Of a stretch of 64,000 bases of DNA, positions 1 through 13,100 are shown piece by piece (position 1 is the first letter of the stretch; the number at the start of each line of letters is the position of its first letter). The stretch comes from Montifringilla adamsi. Lineage: Eukaryota; Chordata; Aves; Passeriformes; Passeridae. The stretch is taken from the NCBI GenBank assembly GCA_017590115.1, contig JAGGNK010013559.1, forward strand, positions 1,186,933-1,250,932, written 5' to 3'. A program made the position numbers and the translations under genes. The notes under the pieces were generated by a model. It was not told where the DNA came from, did no database searches, and was given only the letters and a program-made list of their open reading frames with translations.

Positions 1-620
1 CCCAGGAACGCTGGGCTATTAAATGGCACCCGCATTGCTGCACCATGGGAACAGATTTGATGGGATTTAGTTCACTTCCTAACAGAACAGCAAATAAAGA
101 CTGTCAGGGCTCTTCCCAGATGTCACAGAGCCACAGTGCCCTTCAGGGCTGTGCCAGCTCTCCAAGGTGCCAGGCACTTGGGAGGTGACTCTGTGTGTGC
201 ACTTGTGGAACACGAACTTCTGAGTGGTGGGGAGGAGCTTTCAAACCAAATGGGATGCTTTGCATGTTCCAGGAGTGCCTGTCCCAGGACCAGCCTGTGT
301 AGGACAGGGGTGCTGGAGCTGAGGTGCACTCAAGTACTGCCCTGGGTTCCTCCTGGCATTCAGGAGGCCTGTCTGTGATGTGGGCTCTGCCCTGGCAGAG
401 CTGCTGCGTGTGGGGTGTGGGCATGAGGGGGCAGGTAAGGAGAGGGGTCTGCAGGCAGAGGAGAAGCCAAAAGGATGGTTTGTGCTCTCCTCTTTCCTAA
501 GACAGAATGGAAGAGGGACTCAGCAGAGACAGAGGCAGGCTGGGGCTTCCCCCAGCCTCTCTGGGTTCACAGTCCCCCTCCCCAGCATGACCCAGCTGGT
601 CCCTGGCAGACAATACTTGC
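1..620 (-). other. LGR6 intron, 5' part (continues off the window)
   Basis: In transcript order this is intron sequence after the exon 621-692, starting with GCAAGT at 620-615. I found no LRR-like coding segment and no recognisable repeat. It is moderately GC-rich. The open frames here are antisense or chance. Confidence 0.6.
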
Positions 621-692
621 ATGGAGCGCAGGGCCATCAGCTGCACAAAGGTGTCTGCTCGAATCTCCTGGATCTTATTGTGCTGGAGACCC
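621..692 (-). CDS. LGR6: LGR6 exon encoding one LRR (about LRR14), followed by a GC donor
   Basis: This is a 72-bp exon with acceptor gtttttccag. Its first base completes the previous leucine codon. The peptide begins [15 protein letters not shown] and ends LMALRS plus AT. The frame, the 72-bp length and the phase-2 ending all require the exon to stop at 621, but the next minus-strand bases are GCAAGT, not GT. Read as a GC-AG intron, AT plus a following G gives methionine. The next exon (last LRRs) is not in the 620 bases before the window edge. Confidence 0.94.
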
Positions 693-3600
693 CTGGAAAA
701 ACAGAAACTGGTTTGAGAAAAGAGCTGAAGGCAGTTGTGGAGATCTTTGTCCCAGGGCAGCACTGTCACCATGGAAGTTGCTGTGCTTGGGAGACCTACT
801 CTTATTTCAAGAGTTAAACAGGATGAGCAGCAAAATGTGTCAAAGCCATTCTCTCCTGCAGGCTCTGCTCCAGGGCTCAGCCTCTGCTTTTGATGCCATC
901 ACGACTGAGTAAAGAACTGTTGATGTGCAGTGGCCAAAGATACCCTGTTGACCCCAAACCCACACTAGTTTCCCACTTTGCTCCTCCCTAAGCCTCCAAA
1001 CTGCTTTTTCCAGAGGACAAGCTGAGAGCTTGGAGCCAGTGATCATCAACCAGCTCTGTGTGACCCTTCAGGAAGGACCATGTGGTGCTGCCCTTTGCCT
1101 TGGTGAGGATGAAGGTTTGAGGGCTGAAGGTATCTCAGTATTTCATGAAGAAATATCTTGATGTCTTGTAGAACCCACTGTCCACATCTGCACATGAAGT
1201 GGCTCAGCCCTCCACATCCCCCTTTCCAGCTCCTTCATCCCCTGGGGAAGGGGGAAAAAGCAGGGTGAGAGTTCACAGACCCTGCTGACTGACCTACACA
1301 ATCCCCACATCCTCAAGAGACATCCTGGATGCTCCAGCCATGCACCTTGTGGGAAAGGTTCAGTTTCTCAGGGCTGTTTTCCCTAGTGTGAGCCCATCCT
1401 GAACTCCCAGACCTGCAGAAGCAGCATCCCCCTCCCTATGACCTTCTGCAAGGTGACACAGCCACTGCCTGCTGCTCCACCTACAGCAGCTCCCTGGGCA
1501 TTTCTCAGGTGCTTAACCTGCCTTTAGGCTCAGAAATGATCTTGACTCATCTCACACAAGGACCCTCGTGCTGGCTCTGCTGTCTCAGCTGGGATTTGGC
1601 CACGTGCTGCTGTTCCAAAGGTGGGCACTTGAGCTGGCCCCGTGGTGCCTCCAGCCAAGATTTCACCTGGGAGCCACTGGAAGATGTGGACACAGATTTG
1701 GGGGTCACTGACTGGAAGAGGTGGAGTTTGGGCAGAAGGGATATTGCAGCAAGAATGAGAAAAATAATTTAGGGGTGTTTAGCTGTGAGGGACCAGCTGT
1801 GTGGTGCAGGGGAAGGTCTGTACACCAGCAGTTACAGCAGAGCAAGGGCACAGCTGAGCTGTTTGTGTGCCAGGCTGTACCACCGGGCACCACCAGGCTT
1901 GCTTCAAACCATCAGGTTTGATGCTTGGTGGGGGTGGGGCTTACAGGGTAAAAACTTTGGGGTTAAGGGACCAAACACTCATTTTGGTCCCTTAATTAAA
2001 AAAATAATATTAATTTAATGTTAATATTTTTATAGGTACATAGGTATAATCTATTTGACTTCAGTAGCCAGAAACTGGGATTTAATGTGATTCTATATTA
2101 ATGTTAAGTCTGAATTTGCTATATTATAAAATTGTGCAAGAAGGAACTCAGGCAGAATGTGTGAAACCACAGGTTTGAAATTCTGGACATTTATCTTTTT
2201 TTGGTGTACTTTCTATTTTTTTCAAATGTTTTCCTGGGGGTACTCTCACAGCTACCATAAAAAGCAGCAGGGGCTGTGTACTCTCGTTTCCATGTAGTTT
2301 CACAGTCTTCTAAGCTCCAGTTTGCTGAGGCTGGATGAGCTGGTCTGACTATCCAGGCTGAGGTGCTACAGAGAGCAGGGACAACCTCTCCTGTGGCGTT
2401 TTTTAATGGGGATGCTGCTCCCATACATCTGTTCTTCCAGGTAGCAGGATTATGTGAAAAATCATGGAGTCTACCTTAACTGTTTTTTTTTAACAGTTTT
2501 TCTCAAAAAGGCCAAGAACTTGGGTTCTGTTTGAAGTGTAGGGCCACATTTTGAGCAGAATATGAATAACTTTGTCTCAGAGCAGCAGCAGTGCCTCCTG
2601 GGGCCTGAAGAGGACCCAGTTCCAGAGCTGCAGCTGAGGAAAGAATCCCCCTTCTCTCAGGAGGGGCTGGCCCTGGGCAGGGGGGATAAGAGCTGCTTTG
2701 TGCCCATGGCATGGGGCCCCTCCTTGAAGCAGAAGACATTTATAGAGGATATAAACCCCATTCTTGATTAGCTCATAGTGGGACGGGAGTTAGTGAAGGG
2801 AATTCAGTTCTGTCACATCCTACTTCTCTTTGAAGATCTGTGACCTCTGACAGGACCTGACTGAATTAAGCTCCAGTGAACAGGGGATAGATTTTTATTC
2901 TGTATGTGCACAGGGCCAGAGAGTGGAGCTCTGGTCCATTTGCACTCCAAACACTGAGTTCCAATGCCCAGCTTCCCCAGTGCTTAGGGAGCTCTGTGTG
3001 TGGGAACCACTCCTCTCCTCAAAGCAGCCTTTTCCCCCAGAGCACAGCACAAACAAGGACATCTCCATACTCACAGCTCCTCCAGCTGCTGGCACCGGTG
3101 GAAACTGGGCAGCTCTTCAATTTGGTTGTGTGACAGCTCTCTGCAGGGAAAGGACAGCACAGGAATGTTGGGACACCAAAAGCCAGTGCCCCTGAGCCCT
3201 CCCTTGCAAGGCAGGTACTGCTGGAGAGCGAGGTGACCTCACCTCATCCTGCACAGCTCCACTTTTGGTAACCCCAGTGAGTGGGATCTCCACACTGCAG
3301 CTTCTGCTGGCTCTGGGTGTCTCTGTGCAAGGTGAGGGTTGCCCCATGATTTCCCCACTTGCTCACCCCCAGCCCAGCTCCCTGCAGCCCAGCCCGTGGG
3401 CTGATGGAGCTGCTCGTTCAGCTGGGGTGGGCTTGTCCTCCCCAGCCTCAAGTCAGCTGGGAAACCCTCCTGTGCCACTTCTGCCATGCCCAGCCCTGCT
3501 TTCCATGGGCACAGCGCAGAGATATTGCTGCCAGAGCTTGCACAAGCTGCAGATGTGCCTGCAGAGCCTGGGGAGGATTTGACCAGCTCCCTCCTGGCAC

Positions 3601-4057
3601 AGCAACCCCACTGCCCATTGCCTGCTCCCCATTCAGCCCTTCTTGGCTTTCTCCCAAGATCAGGAAAGGGGTTGTGGCATTGGCAAGGATTTGGCTCAGG
3701 GCATTACAGACTTTGGAAATCTCTGCTCCTTGTTCTTTTAAGTGCTGTCACTCAAAAGCAGTTTGCAGCAAACTCCTTTTGCCACTGGTTCATGGCTCAG
3801 TGTCCTGTCAGCATCTAGAGTGGCTTAATAGTCAGAGGAAAACCCACCCTGGCACAGCTTAATGAGAATTTATTGAAGCTGAAACAGGCTGGGTAAGGAG
3901 CAATGTTTAAACCCAGCTCTTTCCCCCACCAGCAGAGACTGGATTTGTGGTTGTTCAAGGGAAATTTACCCCAGGGTAAAATTTTGTATGTGGTTTCTCG
4001 GCCGACTTTCCAAACTCGGTTTCCATCTTTCTGCCAATAGATTGCTCCTAAAATATT

Positions 4058-4104
<47 letters not shown>

Positions 4105-7100
4105 CAACCTACTCACCACCAGTTTTCCATGGTGGAGAGGAGGAGGGAGGGAGAAGCAAGCAAAAGGTTTGTGCTTGGCTCTGGAGGCTGTCACGCAGGA
4201 TGGAGAAAAAAACCATAGCATCAGTCACTTTTCCCTGGTCCCTGTGTCAATACACTGGGCTTGGCAGGGCTGGAGCTTAGCTAACAGTGATGGGGGAGAA
4301 CCAGCCCCAGGAGTTATTTCTGGCTCCTCCAGGGTGAGGGTAACCAGGTGCAGCCCAGAATCTACAAACAGAGCAGCCTCAGTCTCTCATGCTCTGTTGG
4401 GAACGTACCAGGATGAAGGTTCTGATGGCACCAAGGGACTTCAGCTCTGCTCAGGGGAGTTTCACCTATTTCGGCTTGAGGAGAAATACAAATCTTCCAG
4501 AGCCCAAGGAGCATTTGGACTACTCTGTCAGGCCCAGGGTGGGATTGTTGGGGTGCTCTGTGCAGAGCCAGGAGCTGGACTCAGTGATCCTTGTGGGTCC
4601 CTTCCACCTCAGGGTGTACCACGGTTACACGAAATCTGTGCCCTGAGCAGGAGCTCTGGATGAAAACAGCAGGATGGTGCCAGGTTGATGCCAAAGGCTG
4701 CCCTGCCTGTGTGGGGCATCCCAGGATGGCTGTGACCCTCTGCCCCTTCAGTGGCTCTACAGTCCCTGTGCAGGGTCCTTGCAGAGAATCCACACCTGGA
4801 AATGCAGCTTTACCTGTGTCATCTATGGTCAGATGTGTCACAGCCATAGCTCCTATGGCTGCCCAGAGACAGGCAGAGAGCAGCCTCTGGCTCTGTGGGG
4901 ACAGGACCCAAGGCATTTCAAAGGCAAGAGAGATGGAAACATGCACAAACATTGGCCCTCACACTCTCTCTCCAAACCCTGAAAGCAATGCAATAAGTGT
5001 CAGGAATGTTCACTAGGGAAGAGGAACAAGGGACAAGGAACAAGGTGGTGTGTCCCAGTGAAACTCTCCCACATGGTGGTGGGGGGTAGGCACAAAGAAC
5101 TGGCAGTCTGATAACTGCAAACATAAACAGAGGTCTGGGACCCAACAGCCTGGGCCAGCCCAAAGGCTGCACTTTTGTAGCAAGTCATCCATTGAATTGG
5201 TCCAGATGTCTAAAGATGAGAGATCTTCCCTACAGGGACATCTGGAACCAAAAGCCTGTAATCTCCTAAGTTACAAATTGTCTTCTTTTATTTTTATGTT
5301 TTACTCTTGTTTCCAATTTCTGTGATCAAGAATTCACTCCTGTTGCTTTCCTGGAACAAACTTGTTTTCTTTTTCAGCTTGCTTGTATAAAGACTGATGA
5401 GGGGCAAGCCTGTTGTTGCCCTAAGGCTGCAAACTTGTATAAATCTGGCTCATGACTCATTTCCTGAGGATGTCTTTGAGTGCAAACATAGTTGGGGATC
5501 TCAGGAATCAGGGGTGTGATTGCTGAGATGATGCAGAACCTTTCTGGGATGTTGATTTCATCATGTATCAGGCTAAAGGAGAAAGCATGACCCCCCAGCA
5601 TCATTCAGTGCCTGGCTAAACAGGCAGAGCCAAAGAAACAGAGACCAAGCAAAACCCTGACCTGGCTGTGCTGCCCCATGTGAGGAAATGTGGCCTTGTG
5701 GCCTCACAGGTCCCCGTCAGGTCAGACCTGATCCCTCCTGGGATAAGAACAGGATCCTCCCTCCAGATGATGGCACTTGCTGCAGCTCCAACTGCAATAA
5801 GCCAAGGCTGGGGCAGAGGGTGAAGGTGATTTCCCCCTTGTTTTTGGGCTGAGAGCTTCAGCCCAGCTGGGAGCTGTGAAGTGCTGTGGCCATTCTTACC
5901 CATCTCCTTTTGTACTCTCTCTACTCCCCTTGCATGGGAGGGGACAGGTCCTGCTGGTGCAGAGCAAGGAGATGTGCCTGACTGCAGCCCTGGGACCAGA
6001 GCAGCACGCTGGGATGGAGCAGCAAGTTGAAGAACAAGCAAGAGCTCAAAGTAGGGATTAAGAAGGTGCTGATTTCTGCATGGAAAAGGGAACAGGATGG
6101 ATGGGAACAGGAACCACAGGATGGTCTTCCACAGCTGGTCCTTTCCCTGAGCTAGACAAAAGGAAAGCCCAGTTCCTGAGGGCATTTTGTAAGGACCAGA
6201 CAGGACAGAGACACGGGTTACTCACAGGACTCGGAGGCTGGGCAGCTGCTGGCACATCCTTCTGGGGAGGAAATGGATTCCTGCCCGGGTCAAGGTCCTA
6301 GAGGGATGGAGGAGAGACAAGAAATGGTGTTGCTGACAGCCAGCACCCAGACTCTGTGACCCAGAAGCCCAGCTGCCAGTCCCAGAAAGTGGCAGGAGAG
6401 ACAATATCAGTAGGACAATAAAATACATGGAGAGGATAAAATCCTGCCTGGCAGTTTTGGAAAGAGGCACTGCTGCTGGACCTGGCTAAGGTGAATGTGA
6501 AGAGTTCTGGGCCACTGCTGAGTACTGAATTCACAGCTGTCCTTGGCCACCTCGGGGCAGGTGGCAGTGGCCTCTGTAGCATGCTCTGCCATCCCTGTTC
6601 CCACTGCCCAGGCTGGACAGGCCTGGAGCCAGGACTGCCTCAGAAGCTGTGTCTGAGGGATGGATGGTGTGTCCCTGTGTCCCCAGGACACAGCAGGGCC
6701 AGCCCCCACCGTGGCCTGGGATGCTCCCAGTCTGGGCTCAGCGTGGGGACGGTGTCCAAGAGAGGAGAACCGTGTGTAGCCAGGGGCAGTGTGTCCTCCA
6801 AGGCCCTGGGGCGTGGGGAGGGGACAATAGCAGCAGCCTGGGTGGCAGATGTTTCCTGAACTGCACCACGGTGCTGGTTCCAGTATGGGCAGAGACACTG
6901 GGGTGCAGCAGAAGCACTGCACTCAGAGGTTCACTCCTTCACAGGTGCAGGAGGGAAGGAAGGAAAAAACAAACAACAAACAAAAGACTGGAGCACACTC
7001 AAAAGTACCGAGAGAGCCACTCACAGGGAGGAAAGCTGCACTCAGGAGCCACAGGGGTGAAACGAAGCAGAAGGGTGAGTGACCAGGGAGAGGCAGAGCT

Positions 7101-10100
7101 GAATACTGCACAGCACTGGGAAAGTTGTCCTCACTGAAACAGCCTGGACCGCCTTGGAGGAGGAAGAGCACAGCTAGCAGGGTAAAAGGGAGAGAGGTGC
7201 CACTCACAAAACTTCTAGGCTGGTGGTGCCTTTAAGGTCTGGGAATTCCCTGATGTCCGTGGCTCCATTGAGTGACCTGCAGAGAAACGAGGGTGAAGTG
7301 AGGTGGGCAGAGCACCTGGAGGCACGTGCAGCTGCTCAGGGTTCCAGACCCATCAGCCACGGTGGCAAATCTGCTTCCTCACCCCCAGATGTGATCAAGG
7401 CCCAGCCCCAGCGTGTCCCTGTGGCTGGAGCAGATGCTGTGCAGACACAGCGAGATGGAGCTGGGCACTTCCATGCAAGGAGACTTGGCAAGCTCAACGC
7501 CTCTCCCAGCCACTGACATTCTTGGCACGATCTCTACCCAAATTAAATAAAAAAACCCCAAACAATTACCATGGGGAATGTAAGCAGGGCATCCCACCCA
7601 AGCCTCCCTGGGTCTATGCATTTGGATCTAAAGAATGCAGAGCTATTTGAATGATTTATTTTATGTGCCTGGGTGAGGCTTATAAATAGAGATTTATGAG
7701 GTTGCCTCTGCCTCAGTATTTTTAATGCTGTGCCACAACAGGTTGGCTGAAATGCCAGCGTGGGGCAGCTGTTGTGGTTCAGGTGGTGCCCAGCCTGTGC
7801 TGGTGGCCCTGGAGCAGGCCCAGGGCCAAACATGTGAAGGAAGCAGTGCCACTGCTGGCTGCCCAGTAATATGACTTGTGCCATGGTGCTGGGACATGTT
7901 CCTCCACTTCTCCATCTTGTGGAGGAAGACAGATGCCTTCAGTGTCCTTCTGTTTGGGCAATTATGCAACAGCAGAAAAAGCTGTGGCACTTGTGTGTGG
8001 CACTTTGCTGCTCCTGGCACAGCTGTGGAGACCCTGGAAAGCCTCAGTGCCTGTCAGCTATGTGGGGAGGAGGAATCAGTGGCTGTCTCCAAAATGCCCT
8101 TTTCAAAATTATCCTTCCTCAGAAGAAAACATCTTCAGTGTCTACTCCTTGGAGCAGCATTTGGGGTTGGACAAGAGAGTGGCTTCATGGTCCTCTGTTG
8201 GCACAGAGGCTCTTGGAAGAAGGGAGGGAAGAGGCCACAAAGGTGCCCAGTACACAGGGCTTGCAGCTTGGTTGTTACCTCTCTGGGGATGTGCTTGGTG
8301 AACTTACAGAGTGTGGAGCTTTGGCAGGTACTGGAAAGCAGACTGTCCAACAAACTGGATGGGATTGTCGTAAAAATGGCTGCAGTGGGAAAGAGGAACA
8401 GGTCAGAGTCTGCTGCACACAAAGAGAAGATGCTGTTACAGCTCAAGAGCCTCAGAGCTACAGCAGCAAGCCATGCAAGACGTGCTGCTGTGCTGTGAGG
8501 AATTCTTGTTCCCAGATAAACACAGGCTCTCCCACTGTCCTGTTTGGGCTGGACATTGCTACAACTGAGGTGTCCTGCTGCTCTGAGTGGGCCCTTTGGG
8601 GTCCTGCTGAACCAGATGGGCTGGAAAGGTGTAAAACCCTTCTTCAGTCCTTGCACTGGAGGACACCTCCTGTGGTCTCACACACAGCACCAGCACCTTT
8701 CCCACTTGTCACAGTCAGTGAAGTGAGCTCTTCTGAGACCCAGTGAGACATGGGAGGAGTTCAGTCACCTCCTACAAGAAGCACTCCCCCCCCCACCCCC
8801 AACTGTGAAAGACTTTAGATGGGCAGATGCAATGCAGAGATGAACATTCTGGATGTATGGGCCCCACCATCACTCAGGGGATGCTGCCCAAGCAGATGGG
8901 GAGGAGGCTGGTTGTGCTGGCTGGAGCACTGAATGGTTTCACCCAGTGTCACCATGCCTTTCCAGATATTGATATTTCTATAATTTAAGTCCAGTTTGGA
9001 CAAGCAGAGCTTTTGTCACTTGACATGGTTTTCAATAGCTGTGTTGTTCAGAGAAGTATCCAAAAATCCCTGACTGTGTCTGGGTCAGAGCAGAAACGAC
9101 CTGACAGCTGGGTGTGTTTATCTGCAGAGCTTTGTGTCCCAGGTCTGGGCACTCACAGGGATCTGGAATCCCAGCTCTGACACGTGTGGCTGCTGCTGTA
9201 GCTGGCCAGCAGCTTTTTTGAGCACAAGGAATAAACATCAGCAGATGTCAGCCAGGGCTTAGGTGGTTTCCATGCAGACCACCTGTGTTTTGTTCCTTCC
9301 TTGCTATCAGCCTGTGCTGCAGGGAAAGGAGAACCCACAGCAGCTCTGAGAAGGAGCCCAGAAGCAGCAATTTCAGCCTGCTTTGGCACATGGATAGCAA
9401 ATATCAGATTGTTGTCATTTGACCACTGTCAGGAATCCCAACTAAAGACAGCAGGAAATGCCCCTTTCTGGCAATATAAAGATGTAGGAAACATTACTTA
9501 ATTTTCTTACATTGTTTGGAGGAGGGGATTCCCAATGAATGCGTTCTCTGGAATAGCTTTGATGTTGTTGTTGTGAAAACCACTGTTGGGAGAAACAAAT
9601 ATCTTGATATTAATTAAATTAACCTTCTTTTCTCAACACTTTTAAAACCAGAGAGCCTTCAAAATATTAATCAAATAGGAGATATAGGCTCCTTCCCAGG
9701 TGGTGCAGCATCATCCCAGCAGGTGAACAAGCTCTGTGGTTTGGCAGGACAAAATCTGCAAAATCTGCTGCATTTATTCTGTGGGTGTTCCTTATGTGAC
9801 TCCACCAACCCCACCGAGGGTACAAGGACTTCAGGTTTAACACTTTACAGGTCAGAAAACAGAAGCAAGCCAAAACAATATTTTCTATCCACCAGGAACT
9901 ACAATTTTTGTGGATGGTTTTCATAACAGCCCCACAGCTGCCAACCAGAGTGTGCCAGGAATTATCAGCCCACATGACTTTAAAGGATTTGTAGCTCTAG
10001 CTGGGATATTTTTTGTTAAGCATGAGAACCAACTGACAGAACCAGAGGTCACAGTCTCAAGTTATGTCAAGGGAAATATAGGCTGGATATTAGGAAAAAG

Positions 10101-13100
10101 TTTTTTACTAAAAGGATGATAAAGTTCTGGAATGTCCTGCCCAGGGAGGTGGTGGAGTCACCATCCCTGGGTGTGTTTAACAAAGCCTGGATGTGGCACT
10201 GGGTGCCAGGGTTCAGTTGAGCTGTTGGGGCTGGGCTGGACTCGATGATCTTGAAGGTCTCTTCCAACCTGGTCATTCTGTGAATTCTTTGAAAATTTCT
10301 ATCAGCAAACATTTTTTTTGGCAGAAGAGAGCTCTGTGGCCACAGTCTGCCCTCCTGTATAGCAAAGGTTCCTGTGTCCAGGACTAGGACCAAGCTCTGG
10401 GTGACACCCAAGTTGTTTATCCCAGAGGAGTCTGAGCAGGTGATTAGTTGATGACTGTTTGGAATTTGCCTCTTCTTCAGTGAAGGCATTTCAAAAGTCT
10501 CAAAGGGAATTAAGGATCTTATCCTCATTTTGAAGGTGAGGATGATGATGATATTGGGCTGAACACGAGAAATCTCACGAGAATTCTTCCAGTAAAGAAA
10601 AAAGTATTGTCAGATTTTTACTCCAAGGCTCCCAGAAACACGAGAGCAGCTGCTTTTGTCCCACCCCAGCCTGGCCCCAGTGACACAGGAACTGTGGGTC
10701 CACATCAACTCACCCCACCCTGGGGCTTCTACCTTCGGGTGATAAGTGGGATGGTTTCTTATTTTTAGTGTCTCCCAGGATGACCAGTTAGAGGAAGGTG
10801 AGCTATCCACTGAAATGGTCATAAACTGGTAATTCCCTATTATAAATTTATCCTAAAGGAGATAAAACAGTTTCTTTGCATTAGAGGATGTGGCACAGTG
10901 CCTGCGGAAACTGTGGCCTCATAATAACAAGGTTAAGTCCAGGTTGTGGTCCCAAGCTGGGGAATGGACATCAGAAACAGCCAGAGAACAGATGGAATTT
11001 GAGCTCCTGAGATGCCACAGGAGAGTGAGGAGCAGTAGGAGGAACCTGCTCCAAGGCTGGCAGAGACTCCCTCTGAGGTGTGGAGGCTGGTGGGAGCTGG
11101 TCAGGAGGATGGAAATCGAGGGGATAAACTGCTTTGAGGCAGTGGATAGGGCTGGGAAGGAAAAGAAAGGCTTGGACTGAGTGCTCTCCTCAAGTCAGAG
11201 CACACGTGATGCTTTATTGGTTACTCTCCCACAGGGAGGGGGTTTGAAAAGGAATAAATGGAAAATCTCACAGCTCCTGCAGCCGGCCCAGTGTCCTGAT
11301 AGCCCCGGGGAATTCCAGCAGCTCGTTGTAGTTCAGATCCCTGAAAGACAGATAAGGGAAATATATAAATTGACATTTCTGTAGGGACTTGACCTTTGAA
11401 GCTGGGAACTTCATGGGAGACAGGTTTTTCCTGCCATGCTGATCCAGCCACTGCCTGGAAACACAATCTCACCCATTCCTGCAGCAGGAATATTGCAGCA
11501 GGAATATTTCCTGCTGGGAGCACTGTCAGGTGGGAGCCAGTCCAAGCCATGGCTGCTGCCATGGAGCTTCTCCCTGCCAAGTGTCCCGTGCCCAGCACTG
11601 GGCACTGGAGCTGCTCCCCATCTCCTGAGGGCCCTGGCCCCTTCTCCCAGGAACTCAGCCCCAGGCCTTTGGCTCTGAGTAATTTTTCTTGCCTCTCCAG
11701 GTCAAAATGGGGTTCTTTGAAGGACAAGAAACATGAGCAGCCTCAGTTGTGTGGGGTCCATGAAGAGCTTCTCTGGGCCCCCTTGCTCTGTGATGCAGAG
11801 GGGATCAGGGACCATCCCCTCAGTGGGGACATTCCTCATTCCCCTCTTCGGGACATTGGGTCTCCTTGCCACTGGACATGCTGTGGCTGGGAACAGTGGG
11901 AAGAGGAGTCTGTGGGAGGACTTTGGTCTTCTGGAGCCAACCCCACTTTGGAATCTGTGAGCCAAAGCTGGAAGTGATGTGCAAGAATTACTGACACTGT
12001 TGAGCATTAAGTCTAATTTGCTGTGTAGTGAAACAAATAAAATATACTACGTTGGTTGTAATGACAGGTGTAGAATTTATCCACCCTGACTTGGCAACTA
12101 AAAGAGACATCTGAGTCTGAATGAAATCTCAAGAGTTGTGTTTGTTCTCCAAGGATGGACTTAACCTCTGGAAAAGGATTTATTTGACTTTTGGGGCACT
12201 GCTGGCAACTGGGAGAAGCAGCCCTTCAAAGGCACCAATCCTGCTGTCAGCTGGAGGGTGCCCACGGAGACTGGCTGGGCTTTGGGTGTGCATCACTTCT
12301 CTAGCATACCAAACTTTCTCCTTGGAAGGCAATTTCAGCTGTCACAGTAACATTTGGCACTGTCCTGGCCATCCCACTTTGCAATTCACTGAAGTCTGAA
12401 AGCCATGCTACTGCTTCCTACCTGCATGACACTCACCAGGTTTTAAGTGGTAGATACTTTGGAACATGATTACTGGCTCCTGGAGATTACTGTATAATTA
12501 CACTTAATGAACCTCAAAGTAATTACCATGTAACCTGGATTGTGGTTTATGGAACAGAAATAACTGAGCATTTACACAGCAATGGGCTGCTGCCCAATTA
12601 CCCTGTAATTCTCATCCTCTGGCCCAGGCATGGTCATTATGTTATGATCTCTCTTGGCCCCCTTGCCTCTTACATCTTCTCTCACTACCAGTGCCCCTGC
12701 TTGGGAACGACTCCATGGCACCAGCTCAGCTTTGCCCTGAAGGTGTTTACATGGGAAGTCAACCCAGAGAGTCTCTCCAAATAGGTCCTTCCAGGACTTC
12801 CAGTTTATATGATTTATGTCTTAGGGAATGCTTATCACAGAATTACAAGATAGGGCACAAACCCAAGAGAAAAATATGGAATGAGGTTGTTGTGGGCGGA
12901 TTTTGTCAGGCTTAGCTCTGACAAGGTCCAACCAGACCTTGCTGCTGGATTCCCTGAGAAGCCCAGGTGCTGTGGCAGGTCCTGGTTTGGCAGGGTCTGT
13001 CCCCTGACACTGAGGGCAGTTTCCCCTCCTCCAGTTACACAGGGATCTGGATGCAGGTACTCTGTGTAGAGATTTGAGCAGATGAATCCTGTTCCTGTAG

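Larger units (their letters stand above)
3141..6225 (-). other. LGR6 intron, 3085 bp
   Basis: This is a GT-AG intron between the LRR12 and LRR13 exons. It contains the T40 run at 4063-4102 and a plus-strand CR1 3' fragment at about 4537-4615. The rest looks unique and noncoding. Confidence 0.7.

Noticed and set aside
1..620. Next LGR6 exon downstream (LRR15-like)
   Set aside because: No in-frame LRR-like segment with an acceptor was found before the window edge.
4063..4102. Poly-A tail of a minus-strand processed pseudogene
   Set aside because: No TTTATT signal complement lies just right of the run, no gene-like sequence follows and no target duplication was seen.
7871..8746. 291-codon plus-strand open frame
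   Set aside because: It crosses the real minus-strand LGR6 exon at 8308-8379 antisense and has no recognisable domain.
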